44,264 nucleotides of DNA from Clostridia bacterium (GCA_900752095.1 CAADUD010000061.1:1-44264); one strand, 5' to 3'. Counted from the first letter of the stretch, positions 26,090-34,675 are shown. Numbers and translations: made by a program. Notes: generated from the letters alone by a model not told the origin.

Positions 26090-27268
26090 ATGAAGAAGAA
26101 AAGAAGAAGAGGAAATGGTGAAGGCACAGTATTTGAAGATAAGAAAAATAAAAGATGGATTGGTCAATATATATCTGGAACATCTGCAAATGGAAAAGCC
26201 ATTAGAAAGTCAGTATATGGAAAAACTCAAAAAGAGGTTTTAAATAAATTAAATGAGATTAAATATAAAATGAACAATGACATGTACATTGAAAAAAATG
26301 GGATCGAATTAGTAAAAATTATGGAAGATATAAGAGAAGAAAAATTGGCATCTAATACAATTTCAGGTGGTCAATATGCTAGATTAAAATGGACTATCAA
26401 TAAAATTAAAAATAGTAAAATCGGAAATATGAAAATACAGGATATAACTAAAGATGATATTCAAGAATTTTTAAATTCTATTAAAGATTTAAGTGATTCG
26501 TATCTCAAGAAAATTTATGAACAATTTGTACAAGCATATCGTAGAGCAGAAATAAAAAAATACATTTCATATAACCCAATGTATGAAGTTATAAAACCTA
26601 AAAGCAATAAGCAAACAAAAGTGGTTGAAGCATTAAATATCAATGTGCAAAAAGAATTTACACAATATTTGAATAAAGTTTCAATAGTAGATGAACCATA
26701 TAAAAATATATTTTTAATACAAATGTATATGGGATTAAGAATAGGCGAGGTACTTGCATTAAGCAAAGAAAATGTGAATTTAGAAAATAAAGTTTTATAT
26801 GTTAAGAGAACACTAACAAATGATAAAGAATTTGCCATTATTTTAGGAAATAAGACAAAAACATATTCAGGCAATAGAACTTTACCTATTCCAGATTTTT
26901 TAGTACCAATTTTTGAAGAACAATTAAAATATACAAATGAAAATTTACACAATTTAATATTTACAAATAATGATAGTTATATAAGAACATCTGCAATCAA
27001 TAAAGAACTAAAAAGAATTTTCAAAGAAGAATTAAATGTAGATTCAAAGAATATTAGTACCCATTGTTTAAGACATACCTATGGAACAAGATGTATTGAA
27101 GCAGGAATGACAGCAGTTGTTCTGCAAAGATTAATGGGACATAAAGATGTAACTGTAACTTTAAATACATATACATCTGTATTTAATAAGTTTAAAGAAG
27201 ATGAACTTGAGAAAGTAAATACTTATTTAAATAATAACCAATTAAATTTTGTAAATAACAGCAATTAA
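26090..27268 (+). CDS. int: Tyrosine integrase (site-specific recombinase)
   Basis: 392 residues, start after AGGAGGTCAAAATT. An N-terminal arm-binding domain (RRGNGEGTVFEDKKNKRWIG) precedes a SAM-like core-binding domain (about 70-170) and the catalytic domain with Arg217 (GLRIGEVLAL), His325 and Arg328 (HCLRH), His351 (LMGHKD) and the nucleophile Tyr361 (LNTYTSV). It catalyses strand exchange between attP and the tRNA-Pro 3' end. Full length and intact, so integration and excision are plausible. It sits mid-element rather than beside the att site, as in several Firmicute mobilizable elements, and ends the Xis/Rep operon. Confidence 0.95.
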   Translation: MKKKRRRGNGEGTVFEDKKNKRWIGQYISGTSANGKAIRKSVYGKTQKEVLNKLNEIKYKMNNDMYIEKNGIELVKIMEDIREEKLASNTISGGQYARLKWTINKIKNSKIGNMKIQDITKDDIQEFLNSIKDLSDSYLKKIYEQFVQAYRRAEIKKYISYNPMYEVIKPKSNKQTKVVEALNINVQKEFTQYLNKVSIVDEPYKNIFLIQMYMGLRIGEVLALSKENVNLENKVLYVKRTLTNDKEFAIILGNKTKTYSGNRTLPIPDFLVPIFEEQLKYTNENLHNLIFTNNDSYIRTSAINKELKRIFKEELNVDSKNISTHCLRHTYGTRCIEAGMTAVVLQRLMGHKDVTVTLNTYTSVFNKFKEDELEKVNTYLNNNQLNFVNNSN

Positions 27269-27287
27269 ATACCAAATATATAGTATT

Positions 27288-27351
27288 GCAAGCTTCCTAT
27301 TTGTAAGTACAAGTACTACAAATAGAGCTTGCAAAAATTGGGAGAACCCAA
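27288..27351 (+). other. Candidate origin of transfer (oriT)
   Basis: Directly upstream of mobC is a long interrupted inverted repeat: GCAAGCT and CTATTTGTA (27288-27294, 27297-27305) pair with TACAAATAG and AGCTTGC (27317-27332) around an 11-base loop. A small TTGGG/CCCAA hairpin (27338-27351) follows. Relaxase genes of MOBP-type elements usually have such paired repeats with a nick site beside them. The location between integrase and mobC supports oriT; the nick position is not determined. Confidence 0.6.
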
Positions 27352-27391
27352 ACCCCTTTAATCTGTTTTAGGGAAAACGAGGAGGAATAAA

Positions 27392-27700
27392 ATGCCTAAA
27401 GATAAGAAAATAAATATACGATTAACTGAAAAAGAGAAAAATATAATTGAACTAAAAGCAAAAAAGTTGAATATGACTATTACAAAATTTATCGTAAGTT
27501 CTTGTTTAAAAGATAAAATTGTTATTGTAAATGGACTAGATAAAGTTGATACTGAACTTAGGAGAATAGGAAATAATATCAATCAATTAACAAGACTTGC
27601 AAACGAAAAAATAATTACGGTAATTGATTTGAAGGAACTGCGAATGGAAGTGAATAATATATGGCAATTATTGAAGCAATTAGTTCAAAAGCAAACATAA
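27392..27700 (+). CDS. mobC: MobC-type relaxosome accessory protein
   Basis: 102 residues. The N-terminal ribbon-helix-helix (INIRLTEKEKNIIELKAKKL) and the C-terminal GNNINQLTRLANE block are the MobC signature. It binds oriT and helps the relaxase open the strands. The start follows ACGAGGAGGAATAAA. Its last 40 bases overlap the relaxase start (27661) in another frame, the normal coupled mobC-relaxase arrangement. Confidence 0.92.
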   Translation: MPKDKKINIRLTEKEKNIIELKAKKLNMTITKFIVSSCLKDKIVIVNGLDKVDTELRRIGNNINQLTRLANEKIITVIDLKELRMEVNNIWQLLKQLVQKQT

Positions 27701-28899
27701 AAAGAATTATAAGCTATGTTACACAAGATAAAAAAACAAATGTAAATTTAATTTCTGGAAAAGATTGTATGGCTGAAAGTTGTTTAGAGGAAATGCTATA
27801 TACCAAAAATCTATATCACAAAAATTGTGGTAGACAATATATACATATTATTCAATCATTTGATCCTAAAGATAATTTATCTGCAGAACAAGTTCATAAT
27901 GTTGGAATTAAAATAGCAAATACTTTTAATGGATTTCAAGTATTAGTTGCAACACATATTGATAAAAATCATTTGCATAATCATTTAGTTATAAATTCTG
28001 TATCATTTGAAAATGGATATAAAATTCAAATGAGTAAAAAAGATTTGCAGTATATAAAAGATTACTCGGATAAATTATGTTTAGAAATTGGAGCTTCAGT
28101 TATTTCTAAAAAAGAAAAAACAAATTATATAAAAAGAAATGAATATAGAGTAGCTGAACAAGGTAAAAGTTGGAAATTTAAATTAATGAATGCAATCGAT
28201 TTATCATTAGCAGAAAGTAATTGTAAAGATGATTTTATTAAAAATATGAATAAATTGGGATATCAAGTTAATTGGACTGATGCAAGAAAATACATTACAT
28301 ATACAACACCTGAAGGATATAAATGTAGAGATAATAAATTATATGATGAAAAATATTCAAAAGGAGCAATGGAAAATGAATTTAGAAGAATTGAAAAAGA
28401 ACAATCAAATAGTACAAGAAAGTCAAGTAGTTCCATCAATAGTAAAGATGGATTATTATCTAATAGAACCAGGGATAATAAAGGATTTATATCAAATGGA
28501 ACAAACAATAGTAGAAGATATAACAATTATGAAAAAGAAAGTACAAGATACACAGGAAAAGTTATTAAAGGACAATATTCGAATGAACGAGGAAATGAAA
28601 AAATTGGTAGAGGAAAAATTGAAAGATCAATTTTACAACTTGAAACAGGAATTGAAGGAAACAGAAGAGGAACAGAAAAGCAAGATTTCCAAAATAAAAT
28701 GGAAAACAGGGTTAATAACATTCTTGGTGGGATTATTGCTATCAGCAATATGGTTTCTAACTCACAAGTAAACCATAGACCTAAAAGAAAAATTAGAAGA
28801 TATAGGACTTTATCAAAACAAGCTATGAAAGAATATGCAATGAAGAAAGCTAATTCTAGTGGTTTTGATTGGTTTGAAGATGAGGAAGAAATATATTAA
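27661..28899 (+). CDS. Relaxase (MobA/VirD2 family)
   Basis: 412 residues. The relaxase domain covers about 1-245: the metal-binding triad lies in THIDKNHLHNHLVINS (His99, His106, His108), and the nicking tyrosine is probably among Tyr19, Tyr52 and Tyr60. It nicks oriT, stays bound to the 5' end and leads the strand into a helper conjugation machine. From about residue 240 the protein becomes Ser/Asn/Arg-rich low complexity (STRKSSSSINSKDGLLSNRT), because the same DNA encodes a second protein in the +1 frame (28376-28771). There is no helicase or primase domain, so this is a short mobilization relaxase. Confidence 0.92.
   Translation: MAIIEAISSKANIKRIISYVTQDKKTNVNLISGKDCMAESCLEEMLYTKNLYHKNCGRQYIHIIQSFDPKDNLSAEQVHNVGIKIANTFNGFQVLVATHIDKNHLHNHLVINSVSFENGYKIQMSKKDLQYIKDYSDKLCLEIGASVISKKEKTNYIKRNEYRVAEQGKSWKFKLMNAIDLSLAESNCKDDFIKNMNKLGYQVNWTDARKYITYTTPEGYKCRDNKLYDEKYSKGAMENEFRRIEKEQSNSTRKSSSSINSKDGLLSNRTRDNKGFISNGTNNSRRYNNYEKESTRYTGKVIKGQYSNERGNEKIGRGKIERSILQLETGIEGNRRGTEKQDFQNKMENRVNNILGGIIAISNMVSNSQVNHRPKRKIRRYRTLSKQAMKEYAMKKANSSGFDWFEDEEEIY
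28376..28771 (+). CDS. Gene nested inside the relaxase gene: coiled-coil protein with C-terminal membrane anchor
   Basis: In the +1 frame relative to the relaxase, ATG 28376 lies ten bases after AAAGGAG and opens 131 codons ending at TAA 28771, all inside the relaxase frame. The product has a long charged coiled-coil region (IMKKKVQDTQEKLLKDNIRM, KKLVEEKLKDQFYNLKQELK) and ends in a membrane helix (TGLITFLVGLLLSAIWFL). Coherent helix, anchor and ribosome site, opposite a low-complexity relaxase segment, indicate it is the constrained, functional frame. This echoes MobB, nested in mobA of RSF1010, which has a membrane segment and stabilises transfer. A MobB-like role is an inference; no sequence homology is claimed. 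Confidence 0.75.
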   Translation: MNLEELKKNNQIVQESQVVPSIVKMDYYLIEPGIIKDLYQMEQTIVEDITIMKKKVQDTQEKLLKDNIRMNEEMKKLVEEKLKDQFYNLKQELKETEEEQKSKISKIKWKTGLITFLVGLLLSAIWFLTHK

Positions 28900-29011
28900 A
28901 TATTGACACTAGTATGAGTTCAAAATCTTGTTTTTATTAACTTCTTATGATAAAATTTTTAGTGAAAACAAATAATTTTTATTTAGAGTTAATAAGTGAA
29001 AGGATTCTTTT

Positions 29012-31009
29012 ATGTCTAAATTAAAAGATAATTTATTAAAATTAATAAATAAAATATTTAATAAAAAAAATAATAAGATAGAGTTACTTCCGCCAACTCA
29101 AGGTGAAAAGATATTAAATGAATTTACAAGAGGTGGAATAATTAAAGATTTTGAAAGAGAAATAAATAATGGGCTTAATATAGTAAAGCTAGATAGTTTA
29201 TATGGCAATAAATTAGGTACTGAAAAATATATTTATAATCTGCCATTGACTAGTAAACTGTCTGAAAATCAGACTATTTTACTGGCAAAACAGTTTTTCG
29301 CAAGTTTAGGTACAGAGTTATCAGACAAAGCCAATCGAGTATTATCTAGTGAGGATAGTAAGTTCAAGTTTATTTTTGAAAAATATGGTCAATCATTAGA
29401 TAGAAATGGAAATCCAAGAGAAGCAGAAGTTAGTAATTTTAGTGAAGTATATTGTCCTATAAGAGGTGATTTACGAGATTTATATAGTGTCGTACATGAG
29501 GTAACTCATATTTTTGACTTAAGCAATGGAGATACTGAAGCAAGAAAAATTTTTGGAGAAATTGCTCCACAATGTATGGAAAGACTGTTAGATGAGTATT
29601 TATTAAATTTAAGTGATGGAGACATACAGAAATATGGACTTGATAGAAATATATTAATACAAGATATTAGAAATAGACAGGTGTCAACATTTCTTTCAAG
29701 AAAAGATAATATTAAATCTTTTAATAATGGTACTGGTAATAAAGCACTAGATTTAAGATATATATTAGCCCAAATATATTCATCTGAATATATGAAATTA
29801 GATAAAAATACAAGAACTAGTGAATTACTTGAACTAATGAAAAGTATAGGATCTAATGATAGCATTTCTTGTAGTAAAGCTTTTGGAATTGATTTAAAAA
29901 ATAAATTAAAAATGCAATTTATAATGTCTGATATAGTTAAGAATATTAAAAATACTAATAATCAAATGTTGCTACAAGAAAAATTACAAGAAATATTAGA
30001 CAAGTCAAGAAAAGAAAAAAATTTTAAGGTATCAATAGGTAACCAAAATGTGCATATTAATTTAGAATCTAAAATTCCTTTTATATTAATTACACCATCT
30101 CATTTAGAAAACGGACAAACATTAGTAATGGAATCAAATAATCTAGAAACTAATAATAAAGAATTATTACTAAAACAAGCATTGGATACAGGAAGAGAAC
30201 TAAATGATATTTTAAACGGAAGCAATCCCATTTTAATACCAATATTACCAAGTGAATCACCAACTGCACCATATTATCAACAATTATCAGCAGAATGCTT
30301 TGAAAGTGGGAAAAGGCCAGATTTAGATATTGTAGAAATAATAGATAAAGCAAAAGAAATTATGGATAAAGAATATAGCACAAAAGTAAATGATAAGATA
30401 TTTTTAAATGGTTATTCATCATCTGGTTGCTTTGCTCAAAGATTTTCTCTAATTCATCCTGAACTTATTAATACTGCATGTATAGGTGGTTCAAGTGGAA
30501 GTATCCCTATTCCAAATACAGATTTAGATTATCCACTAGGTATTAAAAACTATGAAGAATTATTTGGAAAAAGTTTTAATATAGAAGAATATAGAAAAAT
30601 TACATTTGATTATTATGTTGGCAGTTTAGAGTGTGAAATAAAATCTTTGACTAGAACTGATGAAGATGGAAATTTAGCACCTATGCATGATATGAGTTAT
30701 TTTAACAGAAGTGTTCCATCAGATGTGGGCAGAGTTCAAAGAAAAAATTTAGGTCAAGATATGTTTGAGAGAGCTGAAAAAACAGTAAGTATTCTAAAAA
30801 ATATGGGAATTAATATAAGTCATAGAATTATACCTAATAGAACACATAATAATAAAGAAGCTATAGAACTTATGAAAAATAATCCAAATTATAAAAACAT
30901 AAAGGGTATTCATGATGAGCAAAGACAAATAATTAGTTCATCATTCAGAAGTATGTTACAAAGACAAAATAGTATGAAAAAAGAAAATAATGAAATTTTG
31001 AAAGATTAA
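29012..31009 (+). CDS. Cargo protein: HExxH metallopeptidase-like region joined to alpha/beta-hydrolase region
   Basis: 665 residues, start after GTGAAAGGATTCTTTT, no signal peptide or membrane segment. Region 1 (about 60-290) holds HEVTH at 162-166 and, 28 residues after His162, Glu190 in IAPQCMERLLDEYL. This is the zinc-ligand spacing of M3 (oligoendopeptidase-type) gluzincins, though the region is shorter than a full M3 peptidase. Region 2 (about 350-630) looks like an alpha/beta hydrolase: strand FILITPS, nucleophile elbow NGYSSSGCFAQRF (467-472), and candidate catalytic His612 in PNRTHNN. I know no named protein with this combination. It follows the relaxase as the rightmost gene, probably expressed alone. 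It may confer a trait on the host; the substrate is unknown. Confidence 0.72.
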   Translation: MSKLKDNLLKLINKIFNKKNNKIELLPPTQGEKILNEFTRGGIIKDFEREINNGLNIVKLDSLYGNKLGTEKYIYNLPLTSKLSENQTILLAKQFFASLGTELSDKANRVLSSEDSKFKFIFEKYGQSLDRNGNPREAEVSNFSEVYCPIRGDLRDLYSVVHEVTHIFDLSNGDTEARKIFGEIAPQCMERLLDEYLLNLSDGDIQKYGLDRNILIQDIRNRQVSTFLSRKDNIKSFNNGTGNKALDLRYILAQIYSSEYMKLDKNTRTSELLELMKSIGSNDSISCSKAFGIDLKNKLKMQFIMSDIVKNIKNTNNQMLLQEKLQEILDKSRKEKNFKVSIGNQNVHINLESKIPFILITPSHLENGQTLVMESNNLETNNKELLLKQALDTGRELNDILNGSNPILIPILPSESPTAPYYQQLSAECFESGKRPDLDIVEIIDKAKEIMDKEYSTKVNDKIFLNGYSSSGCFAQRFSLIHPELINTACIGGSSGSIPIPNTDLDYPLGIKNYEELFGKSFNIEEYRKITFDYYVGSLECEIKSLTRTDEDGNLAPMHDMSYFNRSVPSDVGRVQRKNLGQDMFERAEKTVSILKNMGINISHRIIPNRTHNNKEAIELMKNNPNYKNIKGIHDEQRQIISSSFRSMLQRQNSMKKENNEILKD

Positions 31010-31071
31010 AATTAAGACTGAAATATTTTAAAATTACATTTTCTACAAACATTAAATTAAATAAAAAAATT

Positions 31072-31096
31072 AAAAGAGGAATTTACCTCTTTTTTT
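31072..31096 (+). terminator. Terminator of the 665-residue cargo gene
   Basis: An 8-bp stem pairs AAAAGAGG (31072-31079) with CCTCTTTT (31086-31093), loop AATTTA, followed by T residues. Confidence 0.8.
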
Positions 31097-31097
31097 A

Positions 31098-31153
31098 TTG
31101 AATGCAATTATTACATTCAAAATATTTTCTATGAATGCAATATTGAATGCAGT
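31098..31153. repeat. Cluster of TTGAATGCAGT-like arm sites at the right end
   Basis: TTGAATGCAAT (31098-31108), inverted TTACATTCAA (31111-31120), ATGAATGCAAT (31131-31141) and TTGAATGCAGT (31143-31153). The last is identical to the left-end copy at 20966-20976. This asymmetric set, two left and four right, resembles integrase and excisionase arm sites. Confidence 0.6.
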
Positions 31154-31194
31154 AACATAAATATAGAGAAATTTTGAAAAAGTTTGAGAAAAGA

Positions 31195-31248
31195 AAAAAG
31201 GCTTAAAATAGCCTAAAAACAATTTAAGGAGCTTTCAAAAAGCTCCTT
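31195..31248 (-). terminator. Paired hairpins after the tRNA-Pro 3' end
   Basis: Read on the minus strand, the tRNA is followed by a 10-bp hairpin AAGGAGCTTT/AAAGCTCCTT (31226-31248) and then by AGGCT/AGCCT with TTTTTT (about 31195-31217). They lie inside the element, so the inserted DNA supplies the terminator for the host tRNA. The first hairpin also has a T-run on the plus strand. Confidence 0.65.
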
Positions 31249-31264
31249 TTTCTGGTCGAGGCGA
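31249..31264. repeat. attR core, within the tRNA-Pro 3' end
   Basis: TTTCTGGTCGAGGCGA is identical to 20890-20905. The CCA-containing 3' end of tRNA-Pro lies inside it, so insertion leaves the tRNA sequence intact. Confidence 0.85.
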
Positions 31265-31328
31265 CAGGGATCGAACCTGCGACCTCATGGTCCCAAACCA
31301 CGCGCGCTACCAACTGCGCTACGCCTCG
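31253..31328 (-). tRNA. tRNA-Pro (UGG)
   Basis: 76 nt including an encoded CCA. The acceptor stem CGAGGCG/CGCCTCG is perfect, the D loop contains AGTTGGTAG, the anticodon loop TTTGGGA gives anticodon UGG, and the T arm contains GGTTCGATCC. Its 3' end is the integration target of the neighbouring mobile element. Confidence 0.96.
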
Positions 31329-31496
31329 ATTAATTTAGGATACTTATATACTATAACATACTTTTTTTTATTTTGCAAGATTTTTTTGCATTTTCTATTG
31401 AATATTTTTAATTTTTTAGCTATAATATATATGTTATGTAAGATGTTAAAACAAAATAACAAATTGCAAACTTATATTTTTATCTTAATTAAAGTT

Positions 31497-31573
<77 letters not shown>

Positions 31574-31617
31574 ATGACGTTTCTGTTCGAACTAATAGAA
31601 CAGAGTTGATACAAAAT

Positions 31618-31647
31618 CAATCAGAAAATAAAATCTGGTTGTTTTTT
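31618..31647 (+). terminator. Terminator downstream of tRNA-Arg(ACG)
   Basis: A 7-bp stem pairs CAATCAG (31618-31624) with CTGGTTG (31635-31641, one G-U pair), followed by TTTTTT. Confidence 0.7.
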
Positions 31648-31730
31648 GTTTGCAATAGATAAATTATAAAAATAGAATAAGTTGAAAGAAATACAGAAAT
31701 CTTATATCTATTTGGTAGTATTTAGATATA

Positions 31731-31759
31731 TTGAAATTAACATAAAAGTGTGATATAAT
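31731..31759 (+). promoter_or_regulatory. Promoter of the 31793 gene
   Basis: TTGAAA (31731-31736), a 17-base spacer and TATAAT (31754-31759), 34 bases before the start codon. Confidence 0.75.
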
Positions 31760-31792
31760 AATGCCATCAAACTTTTGAAAGGAGTGTCTTAT

Positions 31793-32338
31793 ATGGCAAG
31801 ATTTTGGCTTATTCAGCGGGGAACTTTTAAAGAAGAAACCGGCAAAGTTCTTACAGGTAAAAATCTTATAGGCCCAAATGGAATTGTAACTCTTCACTAC
31901 ATGGGCTCCTCAGAATTCCAGTTTGCTGCAATTGAAAAAGCATATCGGCGTTTAATGTATCATTTTTCTGAGTATGAAGTTTTTCATGCAGGGATTTATA
32001 CTCCTGAAAACGACGAACTGTTGGTGTTTTGCAAGAAGAGTTGCTCAACAGAAGTGATACGGTCTATTTGCCAGTATATTGAGAAACCTTATCATCTCAA
32101 AGAATATTCGGAACTCGAAGAAGTACACAAAGCCAAAAAAGGAGACACATCATACGATAGACGCCACAGTAATTTCTGGTGGTGTATTGATATTAAATCG
32201 TATGGAGACTGGATGGCTTTTCTGCAGTCTCATTCAGAACAACTTTTAAGGATTGTAAAAGAGAGCTATCAGAACTGGTGGCTAGTTAAGTCGCCAGAAG
32301 AACGCGAAGAAGAATATCAGAAATCTCTTCGGTGGTAA
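31793..32338 (+). CDS. Uncharacterised cytosolic protein, higher GC
   Basis: Start MARFWLIQRG at ATG 31793, after GAAAGGAGTGTCTT; a longer TTG reading from 31775 would cover the ribosome site. 181 residues, no signal peptide or membrane helix. It is rich in aromatic residues (six Trp, e.g. NFWWCIDIKSYGDWM, QNWWLV), has a YMGSSEFQFAAIEKAYRRLM segment, and a charged C-terminus (SPEEREEEYQKSL). I do not recognise the family; a small globular alpha/beta protein is likely. Composition near 42% G+C contrasts with its surroundings. It is one of several single-gene units in the window with consensus promoter and strong terminator. Confidence 0.8.
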   Translation: MARFWLIQRGTFKEETGKVLTGKNLIGPNGIVTLHYMGSSEFQFAAIEKAYRRLMYHFSEYEVFHAGIYTPENDELLVFCKKSCSTEVIRSICQYIEKPYHLKEYSELEEVHKAKKGDTSYDRRHSNFWWCIDIKSYGDWMAFLQSHSEQLLRIVKESYQNWWLVKSPEEREEEYQKSLRW

Positions 32339-32340
32339 CA

Positions 32341-32428
32341 AAACAGAGAGAATGCCTTAATAAATAGACATTCTCTCTGTTTCATTTGGCACCAAAACAC
32401 TGTGAAAAATAAATTTCACAGTGTTTTT
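32341..32428. terminator. Two consecutive terminator hairpins between convergent genes
   Basis: First: a 14-bp stem AAACAGAGAGAATG (32341-32354) with CATTCTCTCTGTTT (32369-32382). Second: AAAACACTGTGAAA (32394-32407) with TTTCACAGTGTTTT (32414-32427), which has U-runs on both strands. The second probably also ends the convergent copper operon. Confidence 0.88.
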
Positions 32429-32472
32429 AGTATGTGTGTTTATTTTATTGTTTTAAATTTATATATAAAAAA

Positions 32473-34672
32473 CTATTTTTTCAATCTTAAAGTATTTAAT
32501 ATTACAGTAATACTACTTAATACCATAGCTAAACTTGCAATCATAGGGTTAATAGAAATTCCAATAGGTTTTAATATTCCTATAGCGATTGGTATCATTA
32601 GGCAATTATAGAAAAATGCCCAAAATAAATTTTGTTTAATATTTCTAATTGTTTTTTTACTAATATTAATTAAGTTTACAATACTTCTTAAATCACTATT
32701 TGTTAATATAACATCAGAAGAATCCATAGCAATGTCTGTTCCACTATTGACACTAACTCCAATATCTGAACTTGCAAGTGCAGGGCTATCATTTATTCCA
32801 TCTCCACACATCATGATAAATTTATTTTCTTTTTTCAATTCTTTTATGGTATTTGCTTTTTGTGATGGTAACACATTAGCGATTACTTTTGTAATTCCTA
32901 GTTCATTGGCAATTTTTTGTGCTGTTTCGCTGTTGTCGCCGAGTTAACATAATAGAATCTATTTTTTGTTTAGACAACTTCTGAATTACTTCTTTGGCTT
33001 CTTCTCTTACAATATCATTTACCCCAATTAAGGCAATAACTTCTTTATTTTTTGCAACATATAAAATGCTATTTCCCTTTTCAGCTAATTTTTTTTCATC
33101 ATCTAAGTATTTATTTGAAATATTATATTTATCAAGTATTTTGGAATTGCCAAGTAATATTTCTTCATTCTCTATTTTACCGAAAACTCCCAAACCCGCT
33201 ATATTTTCAAAATCGTGAACATCTAAAATTTCTATTTTATTTTCTTCTAAATAATCTGTAAATGCTTTCCCAATTGGGTGGGTAGACTTACTTTCTATAC
33301 TTCCAACTAATTGTAATAATTTTTTCTCTTCTAATGAAGTATAATTTATTACTTCTGCTATTTTTAATTTTCCATAAGTTAAGGTACCTGTTTTATCAAA
33401 AACAACGGTATTTACTTTTGATGCATTTTCTAATATTTCGCTTTTCTTCACTAAAATTCCATTGCTTGCACATAATCCTTCACTTACAACAATGGCTAAA
33501 GGTGTTGCTAACCCTAAACTACAAGGACAAGCTATTACTAATATGGTAACAAAAGTAGAAATAGCCGATTCAAAAGTTTGGCCTATTAAGAGATAAGCTA
33601 CAAAAGCAATAATTGCAATTATGATAACGAAGGGAACAAAATAACCAGCTACTTTATCAGCAATTTTAGCAATTGGTGCTTTGGTATTACTTGCTTCTAT
33701 CACTAATCTTACAATTTCAGATACTGTAGATTCTTTTCCTATTTTTTCCGCTTTATATTCAATATATCCGTCATAATTCATACTTCCTGCAATGACTTTA
33801 TTACCGGTTTCTTTTGCAATAGGCTTACTTTCTCCTGTAATAAAAGACTCATCCAAATGTGCTTTCCCAAATAAAATTTCTCCATCTACTGCTACTTTTT
33901 CTCCTGCTTTAGAAATAACAATATCTCCCTTATGAATTTCATCAAGTGTTACTATTTTTTCTTTTCCATCTACTTTTAAAGTTGCTGTATTTGGTGTAAT
34001 CTTAACTAATTTTTGGATTGCATCCTTGGTTTTGTCTTTACTAATTCCATCTATATATCTACCTAACTTTATAAAATAAATGACAATTGCAGCTGATTCA
34101 AAATATAAATTCATAACCAACTCATGATGTCCCATAAATACTAAGTACATATTGTAGAAACTATATAATAAGCTTGCTATTACTCCAATTCCTACTAATG
34201 TATCCATGTTAGGTGTTCTATGAATTAAATTTTTATATCCATTTTTTAAGATATCAAAACCATAAAAAATAAAGCAAATGGTTAATAGAAGTAGAGCAAT
34301 CATGTAGTTTGTAGAATTTACATGTGGGTCTAAAAATGGAACCGTTGGCAAATTTATCATATGTCCCATGGAAATATACATTAGCAATATTGCTAATATG
34401 GTAAAAACAATAAATTTAACTTTCTCTTTTTTTGTTTGCTTTTCAAACTTTATTTCTCTAAATTCTCCCAAACTCTTAAAGCCTGCTTCTTTTACAAACT
34501 CTTCTATTTTGGCTTGATTTAAAATTTTTTCATCATATTCTATAGTAGCGTTTGCCATAACTAAATTTACTACAGCATTAAAAACCCCATTTTGCTTATT
34601 TAAATATTTTTCTAGTCCATTAGAACAAGCACTACAAGTCATTCCATCAATCGATAAAGTTATTTTTTTCAT
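32473..34672 (-). pseudogene. copA: Copper-type P1B ATPase (CopA), interrupted by one frameshift
   Basis: Residues 1 to about 573 are in one frame: a single heavy-metal domain (GMTCSACSNG), phosphatase loop TGES 279-282, ion site CPC 382-384, phosphorylation site DKTGT 426-430 and His465-Pro466. At about 32941 an extra base turns MLTGDNSETAQ into MLTRRQQRNSTKNCQ and a stop. The other frame continues exactly from there (ELGITKVIANVLPSQ, CGDGINDSPALASSD, last two helices) to TAA 32473. Full length would be about 733 residues. Deleting one base restores everything, so this is either recent inactivation or a sequence error. CPC and the neighbouring CopZ gene indicate Cu(I) export. The stop before GDGxND would abolish ATPase function. 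Confidence 0.9.
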
Positions 34673-34675
34673 TCT

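Larger units (their letters stand above)
20890..31264. mobile_element. Integrative mobilizable element in tRNA-Pro
   Basis: The element is bounded by the 16-bp direct repeat TTTCTGGTCGAGGCGA (20890-20905 and 31249-31264), the right copy being the 3' end of a tRNA-Pro gene. Between the copies (10.36 kb) lie a tyrosine integrase, an excisionase-like gene, a replisome-organizer-type protein, MobC and a relaxase, but no coupling protein or type IV secretion genes. It therefore probably excises and replicates by itself but needs a helper element to transfer. Cargo includes a DUF3800 gene, a zinc-ribbon gene, Fic/XRE and a 665-residue peptidase/hydrolase protein. All core genes look intact, so it may be mobile. 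Confidence 0.88.

Noticed and set aside
26515..26952. 145-codon minus-strand frame within the integrase
   Set aside because: The integrase has every catalytic residue in the other strand; this frame has no start signal or domain.
27289..27335. Inverted repeat read as integrase terminator
   Set aside because: No U-run follows either strand of the long hairpin, so oriT is a better reading than a terminator.
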